Below are positions 36,131-47,722 of a stretch of DNA of 64,000 nt, in pieces; the stretch's first letter is position 1, and the number at the start of each line of letters is the position of its first letter. The notes beneath the pieces were generated by a model. The model was not told the origin of the DNA. It made no database searches and saw only the letters and a program-made list of their open reading frames with translations. The DNA comes from Glossina fuscipes (lineage: Eukaryota > Arthropoda > Insecta > Diptera > Glossinidae): assembly GCF_014805625.2 (NCBI RefSeq), contig NW_024003726.1, positions 1,510,887 to 1,574,886 of the forward strand, given 5' to 3'. The position numbers were made by a program, and so were the translations under genes.

Positions 36131-38031
36131 GGACTATCACAAATGGCGTAAGGAATCACTCAATGCTAAGCCAGACGCATCTCTGAAGAGTCGGAATAAA
36201 ATGAGAGACCCGGAAAATTCTGATGCATGTTCGGAATTCCTCAGTTGTCGGTCCGTCCGTTTACCATTTGTTTGGCTCTCTGCGGCAGTGTTAAGCTAAC
36301 CTCAAAGGATGGCAGGGGAAGTCGCTTAACTCAGGTTTCCGGCCAGAAAAACCTAGGAACTTTATGGCGATGATTTTCCTTCCTTTTAAACAAGCAAACA
36401 ACATTCGCGGAATCATGATTTAACGTTGCGTAACTAGATATGTCGAAAAGAGAAAAATCGGTAAGAATGCAATAATACTATATGACTATCCTGCAGACCT
36501 TGGTCACGCAAACGACCTAGGATCACTTTTCCGTCTTCTCTTCTCAAAATACTCCAAAAAAGGTTTCTCTTGTCTCCGTAGACAAATTTAAAAGAAAATG
36601 TCAGTAAGTTCTACAAACTCTAGTATTGCAAAAAGAACAACACTAACATACGTCGGCCAAACCAATCAAGGAAGTATATATTTAATACATATGTATATAT
36701 ATATATATATACCTACATATAAATAAAATAATAGAACACTATAAAAAAAAACTAAATTAAATAGAGCAACAGAGGGTTATTTTATTTAACCTTATCTTGC
36801 AATCAAAACTATGCACACACTCAAACAAGGCTAATCTCTTCTTCATTTACATTGTATGTAATATAAGCAAGGAAAAACAAGAAGAATGGAAGGTGAAATT
36901 GCCGAGAACAATTTTTAGAATAAGATATTAATGTTTGGACAATTAAAATAAGATATATCCTTCAAAGAGTCGAACACAAATTGAAGAGATTTTCATCCGT
37001 CAAAATAAAGCTTACTTTTATTAAAAGCTTACCTTTGTTGAAAGCTTACTTTTATTGAAAGCTTACTTTTATTAAAATCTCATTAGAACTTACCAAAAAA
37101 TTGGCTTTTGTAGCTTTGCTCAGATCATAAATGATATATGCATTGAAAATGCAGAAACGGAATATTGCACATTAGAAATAAATCTCATTACTGTAAATAG
37201 AGTAGATAAAATACATACCATGATATGAACCAAACTACAAATGTATTGCAAAACATCATGCACTAATTCCAGAATAACGTTAAAAAATATTAAAACCACT
37301 CATATCTATCATCAAAATATTACTAATGAAAGCGTCGGCCAGTTTTAATGACCGTTCGCTTAAATTTCTTGGAATTCCTGCTAAATATGTAGCACAGGAA
37401 GATAAACTTGAACTACTTGAGCTTGCTCAACACCTTAACCATAAAGAAATTGTGAAGACGGAATTGATTCATATAACAATTTCTATTAAAGATCTAAACG
37501 AATCCAACCGGCTTGCGGGTCAATCAAATAAATAATCACAATCATTGAAAAATATTGGAAAGCGCTTAAGTATATAATTGAGAGCTAAATAAGGTGCAAA
37601 AAATAGTAAAGCCATTATATTTTCTTTCGTAAAATTTGCGGTGGCAATCACTGTCTTCTGTAAAACTAAAGCGTATTTATACAATTTACATCGCATATTT
37701 TTCAGTAGAGAATTGTGAGGGAATCTTTTAGCCGCTCCGGTTGAATTTCTCAATTGATATTGTGATTCAAATGTAATAAAGTTTAACGACAATTTTATTC
37801 GTTTAAGATGTATAAGTTTGGACATGACAATCTAAGAAAAACTATTGTGTTATATTATGCATTGTTTAAATAACACGAAATTATAAGCGCTGCAAGAAGG
37901 CGACAAATTGTTTTTCGAAATTAAATTTATTGGCAATATTAAAAAAATTAAGACTTAATATAAAATAAAGCTAGTAAAAAGATTATATTCGGCTGTAAAC
38001 GAATCTCTTGTACTCATCACGATTATGCTAA
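36131..38031. other. no gene recognised
   Basis: Short frames only (36114-36299 and 37326-37535 plus; 37520-37825 minus). A (TA)n run lies at 36691-36710. A triplicated 19-20 bp motif, AAAGCTTACTTTTATT-like, lies at about 37008-37078. Confidence 0.45.
37005..37080. repeat. short tandem repeat, unit about 19-20 bp
   Basis: Four near-identical copies of a GCTTACTTTTATTAAAA-like unit in tandem. Confidence 0.75.
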
Positions 38032-38179
38032 AAAATACTTTAAAAAAAAGAAAAACCAAATTTCCATACTCTATAATGTTGTGCGAGCGTGATTGATTTT
38101 TTCTCAAAATACTTTAAAAAAAAGAAAAACCAAATTTCCATACTCTATAATGTTGTGCGAGCGTGATTGATTTTTTCTC
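38032..38179. repeat. perfect 74-bp tandem duplication (two units)
   Basis: The unit AAAATACTTTAAAAAAAAGA... starting at 38032 is repeated exactly from 38106 (period 74), ending GATTGATTTTTTCTCA. It directly abuts the repeat copy at 38186. Confidence 0.97.
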
Positions 38180-38185
38180 AACGTG

Positions 38186-38900
38186 GAAATTTATATCGTG
38201 TGTCCGTTGCAGTTTGCGGAAAAACAAACTCAGAAAGCCGGAATATATTCAATTGGCAAAAGGACTCGCTTCTATATTATACGATTTCTCCCATTTTCAA
38301 TATCAACCTACGTACAACGACCTGCACCAAATTTGAAGTAGGTGTCTTAAATTCTGCGATCATGAGTACGTTTACCACAGCAATCAACAGATAAATAGAC
38401 ATACGAACTAACAAACATTAATAGAACGATTCAGATTTGGTGCTAACTAAGAACATGCATACTTTATGCCTTCTCTGAAGCTTTTTGCGGTGTAATGCAA
38501 ATGTTTTGACGAAAGAATGAAATTTTAACATTTCATAACATTCAGTAGGTGAGGCCGCTTTTTTTTCATTTTTGTACAGGTACTGTAAGACCACCCATAG
38601 AAACAAATGGAAATTTTTATTGTTATATGTGTTGTGATTTATAAGTATTGAAAAGAAAGCTATATTTTTTTATTTTTGAGAACAGAGGGTCGTCTCAGGA
38701 TAGTACTGTACTACGTCTTCGTCCTATGACCGATTTGGCCCGATTTCGATATCAATTTGTACATTAGAACTTCCAGTTATTCTGTGAAGTTCTAGATAGC
38801 TTTCCTTTTGCGACCAGGAGAATGTGTTTACTATAGACATTAGATCTACAGACACACAGACAAAATGAATACACCACACTGTGAAACCCAACCACCTTTT
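38186..38900. repeat. dispersed repeat, partner of 23820-24520
   Basis: It shares the 5' block, the CATTTTCAATATCAACCT block, the ACCAAATTTGAAGTAG block and a terminal ACAGACACACAGACAAAATG block with the 23.8-kb copy. Same orientation. No coding capacity. Confidence 0.65.
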
Positions 38901-40099
38901 TATATTACAGCTTTACTTTCTTAAGCTTATTTTGGTTGGTCTTTACTTTTTGTGCCGGCTTTCTTCATCACATCATGACATATAATTTTTGCAATCCCAG
39001 ATGTAACTTTCTAACATATTTTATTGTCAGTGTCAATAATTTACGAAGCCAAATATAGATAAATATATATATATAATTTACCGGATAAAGTATAGATATA
39101 TTAGACTAATGAAATATAATAAAATTCTTTGAAACACTCATCAGAAAACATAAAAAGCATCAACATTCTCCTTGGTCTTCACTTTGATTTTCTAAACCGT
39201 TCTATATTCCTTCCTGGTTAGCATGCGTCTGTTGAAATCACGATTTCGTGGTTCCCATGTTGAAACTTTCTCGGAAAAAAATTTGAATTCTGCGCACTAC
39301 CAATTTTTTCATTGCCTGAGAATAGTTTAAAAGAAATTAATAATTTTGCTCCTTTAGTTTTGTTTTCAATTGTTTTATAAATAAAAACCATTGAACTCAG
39401 TCTCAGTTATTACAAAGCCGTTCGTAAATAAATCAAAAAAAACATCGGCATATGGTGCTTATTTCTTAAAATTACTTAGCACACTAAAATAAGAAAATAT
39501 TTAATACATCTTGAGATATCCTAAATGTATATCATGCATGTTGACGGGTTGTGCTGAATCAAACAGCCTAGATGTGCTTGTTTAAATAAGTTAACTTCTG
39601 ATAAGCTAACAGTTCAAGCTGAGCAAACAAAATTTGAAGTTACATCAAAAACTTCAACTTCGCAGTCCGAGTAATGCACCAAAAAATGCCAGATCAGCAG
39701 GTGCAATGAATTATCAAGAATAATATCAAGCCATCGCAGAAATAAAAGAAATATAATATCATTTGTAAATTAGAATACGTTTTAAATTTTACTTGTTTTT
39801 TTAACTTAATAAAGTACGGTCACACTGACTAAGAAAATAAAAAATATTTTTTTTAACAAACCTACGTAAAGGATGGTTTATATTGCGAAATGGAAGATTT
39901 CTAGGAATTTCGATCCAACTTATATACTTTTTCTTTTCTATTAATACTCTAATTTTATTTATTAATTATGAATTTAAAAATATGTTAATATCTCCACTGG
40001 TCATATTAATATCTTTAGACGTCATATCATATGTTGAAACGCATCAATGCACAAGATGTATACATTGCTGGAATGTATATTTTTTTTTACCGAACTTAC
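38901..40099 (-). other. start of the next zfh2 intron, nothing else recognised
   Basis: The donor GTAAGT at 40099-40094 opens the intron 3' of the large exon. The sequence is AT-rich with no exon-like frame. No homeodomain-coding exon was recognised down to position 1, so this intron is probably at least 40 kb. Confidence 0.6.
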
Positions 40100-41471
40100 C
40101 TTCAATTGCCTCGTCATTGTCGGCAAAACTATCATCAGCAACTAAGAGCTCCGATTGTACTTGTTGCTGCTGGCAAATTGCTCGGTCAAAGCATGGCGAG
40201 GACTCTTCGTTAAGTTTGAACATCTCGCCTACACTGAGCTTTTCAAGCTGTTCGCTGCGCCTTTGCAAACAAGCAAACTGTTCCACTTGTAGGTGACGTA
40301 AACTTTTTACGTGCTGCAACATTTCCAGCAAAGATAAAGCGCTAAAATTGCACACTTGACAACACAATATATTTTGCGTAGCGGGAGCGTCAGGTAGACT
40401 GCCTGCCGCCGCTGTTGTCGTTATTGCCGATGTCGATTTTAATGATGGCGAAGAGGATTTGTATGATTCATTCTCTTTGCTGTTGCTTTTGCTATACATA
40501 CGTTGCTCCTGTTGTTTCTTTTCCTGCTGTTGCCGGTGCTTTTGTTGCTCATAAATTAAAGAATTCAGGTGCTTAAATATCAAGAGCATTGCATCGTGAC
40601 GCATGTGTTGCGTGTGCAAAGACAACTTCTGAATAGAGTTTGTATAAAAATCGCAGCAGTTGCACTTGATTTGCACACTATTGCTGCCAATTTGTTGTTG
40701 TTGTTTTTGATAAAATTTTAGCTTGTGCTCGTTGCGCTTTCCACCCTCGCGCACATGGTTGATAAAACTTAGCTTTTGAAGATGTTTGTCTGTTTTGCTG
40801 TGCAATTGAAAATTTGCTTTGAGATTAGTTTTGTAGTTGCATAAGCGGCAGATGTAGTTGTTATTCTGTATCACCATGATGTCAGAAAACAGAGCAGTGC
40901 TGGCAGAAGAAACATTGACAGAAGCAGTTGTAATCGCTGGAGAACCGCCGCTACTATTGATATTCGGAACCTCAGTAAGGGATGAAGTTGCGTAAGGATC
41001 AGTAGCACTCGTAATTACATTCGGGGTCAGCCCACTGATAACCGGCTGCCGAGAACGGTCGACGAGCAAATGCTGATTTAATTCGTCGAGGTTGTTAGTG
41101 TTAAAATTTGAGCAAACTAGACAGCTGTAAAGCATTGTAGGCCAGGGATCTGGAATATAAGGTGGTGATTCCATTGTCATGCTACCATCACTGCTCCCCA
41201 AGTCACTACATGGTGGTTTCGTGGAGAAAGGTGACTGTTGCAATTCGTTTATAATTGGGGAGATCTCTTGTGGTTTGCTCAAGGTTGCGTTATGATTATT
41301 ACCTACAATTTGGAGAAAGCCTTTCGAACTAGTTGGTAACGCGGGGGATGGCATCAAACTACTTTGACATTGAGAAGCAGCTATAGCTGCATTTTGGTGC
41401 AAAAATTGTATCATTAGCGCTTGATTGTAGGCCAAATCGGCCAAAGCTACTTCTGGTATAAAACAACTGTT

Positions 41472-41506
<35 letters not shown>

Positions 41507-42100
41507 GCAAGAAGGTGAACGCATGTATATGTTTAATGTTGTTTTGTAAAACCGTCAAATTATGCATATGTTTCTCGCTTGTCATGTGTATGCGTAAATT
41601 GCGTGCTACCGACGTTTCATAACTGCAAATATCACATCGAAAGGAAGGTTTAGTCTTATGAAGGCCACCAGAATTGCTGTTCACGTTTCCAACATTACTG
41701 TTCAATGGATTTCCCCCTGGGGTAAGAGCGTTGTTATTGGTGCTGCCACTGATGGTATTGCTGGCAGTGAAAGTTGCGGTGTTACTGCATTTACTGTTAT
41801 TGATGCTGATCGATGGTTGTTGGTGCTGCTGATGTGAACTCGTACTCGTTGTCAAATTCAGTTTAGATGTTGCCTCCAAATTACCACCAACAGTTGCCAC
41901 CCCACCCGCCGCTACGACGGCCGCTGCAACCATATTCTGTGAGCTATTAATCTCTTGCATGTTGTTCAAATGCTTGTCTGATTGCATGTGGATAGAAAGG
42001 TTACCTTTGGTAGTTGTAGAATAGTTGCATATTTCACATCGATATGGTTTGTAACCGCAGGAGTAAGACTCACCGCGGGCTAAGCGGGGGTGTTGCTGCC
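40100..42100 (-). CDS. zfh2: zfh2 large zinc-finger exon
   Basis: A 2001-bp internal exon, phase 1 at both ends. The acceptor is TTTGCTATAG at 42110-42101 and the donor is GAAG/GTAAGT, cut after 40100. Joining it to the 55576-55757 exon gives the family reading [14 protein letters not shown] across the junction. Counting from the split glycine, C2H2 fingers of the long H-x5-H type lie at residues 20-44, 154-178, 416-440, 478-502 and 579-603. A further finger at about 325-351 keeps its cysteines (C327, C330) and H344 but has Arg in place of a second His. Low-complexity linkers (Ala, Asn, Ser, Gln) separate the fingers, including an uninterrupted 12-Gln run at residues 199-210 and a charged Gln/Lys coiled stretch near 518-535. 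The protein continues after Glu667 into an exon not found in the window; the homeodomains should lie there. No stop interrupts the exon, so the gene looks intact. Confidence 0.95.
41472..41507 (-). repeat. (CAA)12 trinucleotide run in zfh2 coding sequence
   Basis: Twelve uninterrupted CAA codons (TTG on the plus strand) encode Gln199-Gln210 of the large exon. No CAG codon breaks the run, so length variation by slippage is expected. Confidence 0.95.
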
Positions 42101-42128
42101 CTATAGCAAAAGAAATGATGATGATAAT

Positions 42129-42135
42129 CATTATT

Positions 42136-42156
<21 letters not shown>
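42129..42156. repeat. (TTA)n microsatellite beside zfh2 splice acceptor
   Basis: A nearly pure ATT/TTA run lies within 30-60 bases upstream, in transcript sense, of the acceptor at 42101. It may take the place of a normal polypyrimidine tract. Confidence 0.8.
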
Positions 42157-42166
<10 letters not shown>

Positions 42167-45029
42167 CATTATGCTATATTATGTTATACTACATTTTATT
42201 ATTATTTACATAACTAATTTCTATATTAATTGCAGTATATTATCTTTTATAAACCAAAGCCAGTAGGTTAGTCACCCTTACATTTTTTTTAACATGATGG
42301 TATATGCGCACTTATTGATGTGAAGTATTCTGGTCATTTTTAGAACCAAATTGATCACTTCATATAATACTTTTTTTTTTAAATTTTTATTTATATTTTG
42401 GCTTTAATGGCTGTTAAGGTTTGAGAGGGTAGCCCTACCTTATTAAGGATACTCCTAAAGAAAGAAGAGAAAAATTTTAGTTCTTTTTTCTGTTTAGTGC
42501 AGCGCAGTTGTAAAGATTTGCTATTCAGTATGATGGTGTTGAGTAATTGGTCGCAAAGAGAAAATTATGTTGAACAAAGATATGTATAAGACATATTAAA
42601 GAAAAATCACACCGGTTGTTTTTTATAATGAAGTATATTAGAATATATTAGAATCTTAATTTATTATGTGCTAAAGCATTATGATGCCAAAGACATCGTC
42701 AATAATCGTAAAATCAACTGAAGTTTATAAATGCAGAATCTAAGAGCGAGAAGGTCAACAGCTATAAAGACTTATAAACGTAAACGTTAAAAACGATTCT
42801 TTGAACGCAAAAAATGATTCTTTGAAAAATCTTGTTTAGAAATCCCAAGAATATAATACTTTGATAGCTGTTGATGTCCTTTGGTGGTTTGCTTGCCTTT
42901 GAAATAGGAAATATTTTGAAGTTTTGAAATTTTCGAAGTAGCCCGTCGCTAGCGATTTTCTGGGGCGCGTTTCACGCACTCAACATTTGACGACGTCATC
43001 ACTTGTGAACTGATCCTTCGGAACATCAATTGATAGTGAGCTCAATACCGCAGAACGAATCATATGCTCTCTAGCAAGCGAGCTTAAATTAAAAGAAATC
43101 TTTACGACTTTCTAGAATGTTTTTATTTGTAGATAAAGAAAGTTTACCACGAAAAGGCCTTTTTAATAACGAATGCGCAAATTTAATTGCTTCATTCCAT
43201 AAGAATGTTTTAGGCTGCTGACTTGTTCTTGATAACCACCTCATTGTCTTCGATACTAACTTCTAAATTTAATTAGGTTCAGTATGTGATCAAATTAATT
43301 TTAGGGTACCTTCGCGTTGGCAACCTTCCCAATTAGATTTGGTTATTGAAATTTATATAAGGATTATATAGAGGAAATAAGCTTAGGTATAAAAATTGGA
43401 CTGGTATAAATTTAGAGAAAAGGACACAGTATCTAGTATTCAACATTTGAATATCAATATTTAATAACTAAACGTTTTTCAGCACGAGATTTCACCCTTT
43501 AAGGTCATTAGTAACATTAACAGCTAATTGAGTGGTGTTATGTTCTTTGAACATCGGTATCAATATTGCTCTTATGTACTGTAACCTCCTTCACGTTATG
43601 CCATCTTAAAAACCTGTTTATAATCAAAGGAAATTTTATTCAATCATGATAGGTGAAACCTTATTATAATTGTGATAGGTTGAAGATGAAGTGGAGATAT
43701 TAAATTTAAATCGAATAACATTGGATAATGATCAGACACTTTGAGTGGTTAGTGTGATCTTAGATATTAACAAGAATTTCATGAACTAAGAAAATAGATA
43801 CGCACTCTTGAATAGCGAATTGTAAATAGGAATGAAGAAGTGAGATCAGAGAGTATGTAGTTCCGTGAAATACCTCTCGGGCAACCCCAAATAATCAATT
43901 TCCCGACGAAAACTTTCTCATATATTGTGCTGTGAAATTAGCTTTATCTGAGTAGCAACTGATTCAAGATTTAGGACAGCTACTGTAACCCTTCAGCACG
44001 GTCTATGCCGACTACAGTTCCAAGGTTATTAATTAGTATATATATAAATATATACTAAAAAACTTAAGAATATTTTAAATTTTTTGTTGACCACTCGGTC
44101 GGTTTTCGTTCAGAAGTGTGATCGAAATCACTTTCTTAAGTTTTCTTAAAATTGCATGAAAAAGTTTATACAAGAAATTATTTTCGTGTAAAATTTTAGA
44201 AGGAAATATAAAAGAAAGAATAAAGAAACGAATCATAGTGCAGTTTACCGAAACAACACAAAAGAACAAAAGAGTAGTTAAAATAAATCGAGGGTTGTGA
44301 CGAAACTAAGTCAATCATGCTTTGTTTTACTGTCAACAATAATTTTTTTTTTTTTTGATTTTATGGTAGCTCATAGGGAGAATTAACTATCATTTATTAT
44401 CACTTCTGTATTTGTTCGGGCATATACATGACCAATGATTTCTTCAGCTGATGCAAGATTCCAAAAATTAGGACACTCTGCAAAGTATCAAATATCAGCG
44501 CACTTATATATCCCGAAAGGAATGATGCTAAGAAAGACAAATTTTTTCCTCTTACCTAATTTACTTAGAGAAATATGTAATCACCTATCTATACATAAAA
44601 TGATATTTGCATTACAATTTGTCTCAAACATTGTTTTGTTAATATCAGTGGTCTACATATTACTATGGTATTTTCATTGTTATTATTCTGACATTTCCAA
44701 ACTATTCTTATCGTATTTTAATAATGCTTTTATTACTGTTGGTATTACTATTATGTTTATATACCAAATAATGATAATCAAAAAAGTAATATCATTTGTA
44801 ATAAACTCCATTATTATTAATCTTATTATCATTATTGATATTAGAATTATCATAATTTTTTATTTTATAATATTAATATCTCACTTTTCCCCATTCGTTT
44901 ACATAGGCATGAATTCCTTCTACTAAAACAACTTAATTAAAATACCCATTTTGGGTTACGTGCCTAAGTTTATTCTACATTCCTCGGTTGTTCCCGTAAA
45001 CTAATGTTTTATGTGGTGAACAGTGCTAG

Positions 45030-47110
45030 CGTTGCTGATATAAAAGCCACAGTTTGTGCAATGAAGGTTTATTTGATTCTCTCTTCAATTTGGTACCGGA
45101 CTACGAAGCGGTAAGAAATTATCTGAACTTTTATTTTTAGAGCTAGGTGTTTATTTTGATAGGTCCCTTTATTAGTTTAGCGAATTGGTGCGAATTCACT
45201 GTTGCTGTTCAATAGTAAACAAGTATAGAATTGTAAGCTGATGGGCTGTGAATAGACAACATCGTTGACCGGGTTAACCAAATACTTGTCATGCGCAAAC
45301 CACTTAGTAAATTGTGATAAAAAGCCAATTGGGATAGCCGGCGGAAATTTTGCCATAAAACAGGTTAGGAGAAGCAAAAAAATTAGAAAGGGAGCGCGTA
45401 AGGTTGTGAGAAAGCTAAGTGGGTTAATCGAAGGCAAGCAAACTCATTTAACTGAAAACTCTACCTACCAATAGGGTCTGAGAGCACAAGTAGGGCGAAT
45501 TGGTTGGGAAAACAAGGGCATTCGTTGAAATTGGCAGTTACTAAAATAGGACCCAGCACATAAATGTAGTGTGTCAAATGATGGCAGATTTTGTGAGACG
45601 GCAGAGACAACAGAAACATTGCTCGTACGAAATGCAGAAGAAACCAGACGCAATTCGAACTGCGTCCCTACCGCAACAGATCGACAGAGTGGATTTAGTG
45701 TAAAAAAATTGCCGAAGCAATTCCTGAATCTAACCAAACCAACTGCGGGAGAGCTTATGATTGGGACGATAGGTGCTCCATGCTTGAGGTGTATAATCGT
45801 ATTGATGAAGCAATACATTTTCGGTTAGATGCTTCACCCACATCCATATCAAATAGGAAGAGCTTCACAACTGAGTTAATGAAAAAATTTCCAACGGTAA
45901 AAGACGAAGCCGATATCCATTTCAAAATGTCTGGCAGCATACGTAAGCACTATGCGTGTATAAAATATTACTGCTTTAGAATGTCAGGTTTAGGTAAACG
46001 ATTTGGTTCACATGAGTCTTCATTCTCATATATAGACGCGAAAGCTTTAATAATTATGAATAGAAAACGCAAGATCAGTACAAGGTGTTAACACTGGCTA
46101 GGAGTGAAATTGTAAACGAATATGAGAGATATGAAAGAGATAACCAATGATCTCAGCAAACGAGAACTGCACACAATAACAACGTACAAGCAAATACGAA
46201 TATACTTACGAGCAATAAAATGAAGAGGAATAATGTAAATACGCAACCAAATGAACGAAAAACGAGCATTGCAAACCTAAGAGGAAAATAATGTCGGATA
46301 TGATAAGGGAGTTTCTCGATAAGAAAATTATTTTTCCGTTAGGGTCGGAATATGCGAACCTTATCGCGTTACAATAGAAGAAAAATGGTTCCGATCGAAT
46401 TTGCCTTGATTATCGGAAATTAAATAATTTAATAGAAAACTTCCCCATTCCAAATATTGAAGAACGTTTACAACAAGTAATGAGTTGCACATATTTTATT
46501 TATTATATCAAGTTAAGATGGCGTCCGAAGGTCGAAATTATACAACTTTTATTACTAACGACGGGTTATACGAATTTAATCGAATGACGTTTGGGATTAA
46601 AAACGCAGCAATTGCATTTCAACGCTTAGCGGCTAAGATTCAAGAAACTAGGTGAAAAATATTACACAATACAAATCACTTTTTTGTAGTTAGCAGTACG
46701 ATCGATGAAATGTTAATTAAATTGGAATTAGTTCTCAAAACTAAGTAAACTAGTTTAACATTAAATCTCACCATATGTGAGTTTCTCAAAACCAGGATTG
46801 AATTTCTGGACCATCAGTTGACTTAACAAGGTATTATTAAAAAAGAGGCGATAGAAAAAGTACCAGCGTCCAACATGTAAAGTTGAATTACACAGACTCC
46901 TAGATCTATTTGCATTTGATTTTCGATTTTATCCGAACCGTTGCGTAAGTAAGAAAGGGACAGAATTTGTGTTGTTAAATGAGCTTTTATTGATTTAATA
47001 ACTAAACTTTCATCCTTTCGTGTAATGGTTGCATATCGAATAAGCGTCGAACATGAAGTTCATGTGGATGTAAGTACCATTCGGTTATTTCTCTTTCAAA
47101 AGTGTCTGTA
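45030..47110 (+). pseudogene. Ty3/gypsy relic inside zfh2 intron
   Basis: A TATA-like GATATAAAAG at 45038-45047 and a TTTGGTACCGGACTACG stretch near 45090 could be an LTR promoter and a primer-binding site; that is a guess. Gag-like frames at 45571-46091 end in a degenerate zinc-knuckle-like segment (YYCFRMSGLGKRF). RT follows at about 46375-46860: RICLDYRKLNNLIENFPIPN, then GLYEFNRMTFGIKNAAIAFQ, then EFLKTRIEFLDHQLT. The start of RNase H is near 47040-47075 (VEHEVHVDVSTI). The strand that should hold the first catalytic Asp is deleted between 46480 and 46520. Stops occur throughout. The same family lies at 28560-30160 on the other strand. Confidence 0.8.
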
Positions 47111-47521
47111 GTTAAGCAAATACAATTAACATTATTGACCAAATACATATTTATTATAGTCACTTTTTGTTTTCCAAAGCATAGGATTTATTATAGTTCG
47201 CATTCGAATCGAAAATTATTTATGTATTGTACAGCGTTAAGCTTTTCAGTACATTTTCCGATCTTTATTCTGGCAAAGCAATCCTTTGCGCCATGTCCAT
47301 ACATGTGACAATTATGATATTGAATAATTCAGTTCTTAATTTTCTTTTGATACTTCCATTTTACACTGGTCCTAAACAATATTTTGTGTTGGCGCTTTTA
47401 AACAGTTAGCTTGACAGAGCAATATTTAAAGTTCACATCGTACAGTGTAGATATATATTATATAAAATATAACATTTTAGTACATTTTTTAACTTGCAGA
47501 GAATCTTTTTCACATTGTAGT

Positions 47522-47722
47522 TTAGCATAGTCTTAAACTGCAGCAATAAATCGACAAGGGTGCTGTTTTGCGGATTGGCGAAATATGTACTTTAGAGTTT
47601 TTCTTAACATTATCCGCGGTCTTATTTACATTTACTTCTATTTCCTCGAAAGCATCATCCATGAAGGCTGGGAAAGGATTGAAAAAGTTTCGGCTAGAAA
47701 AGTTATATTGAGAATTAGACAT
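47522..47722 (-). other. unassigned 66-codon open frame
   Basis: It begins MSNSQYNFSSRNFFNPFPAF and continues with an acidic/Asn-rich stretch (MDDAFEEIEVNVNKTADNVK). The composition looks more protein-like than most frames in the window, resembling the start of a retrotransposon ORF1. A frame-shifted continuation is possible to about 47490. I recognise no domain. It lies in the zfh2 intron and may be a TE relic. Confidence 0.25.

Noticed and set aside
1..40099. A homeodomain-coding exon of zfh2
   Set aside because: I searched the minus-strand frames for the homeodomain WFQN/K-type helix and for further C2H2 fingers and found none.
39883..40296. 137-codon plus-strand frame
   Set aside because: Mostly antisense to the 3' end of the zfh2 exon.
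43440..44000. Possible LINE endonuclease on the minus strand (DHYPMLFDLNL-like text)
   Set aside because: Only one short motif; the expected Asp/His motifs on either side were not found.
44435..44926. 163-codon open frame with several hydrophobic stretches, membrane-protein-like
   Set aside because: The Ile/Phe/Tyr richness follows from an ATT/TAT-rich low-complexity region. No family resemblance, and it lies antisense in the zfh2 intron.
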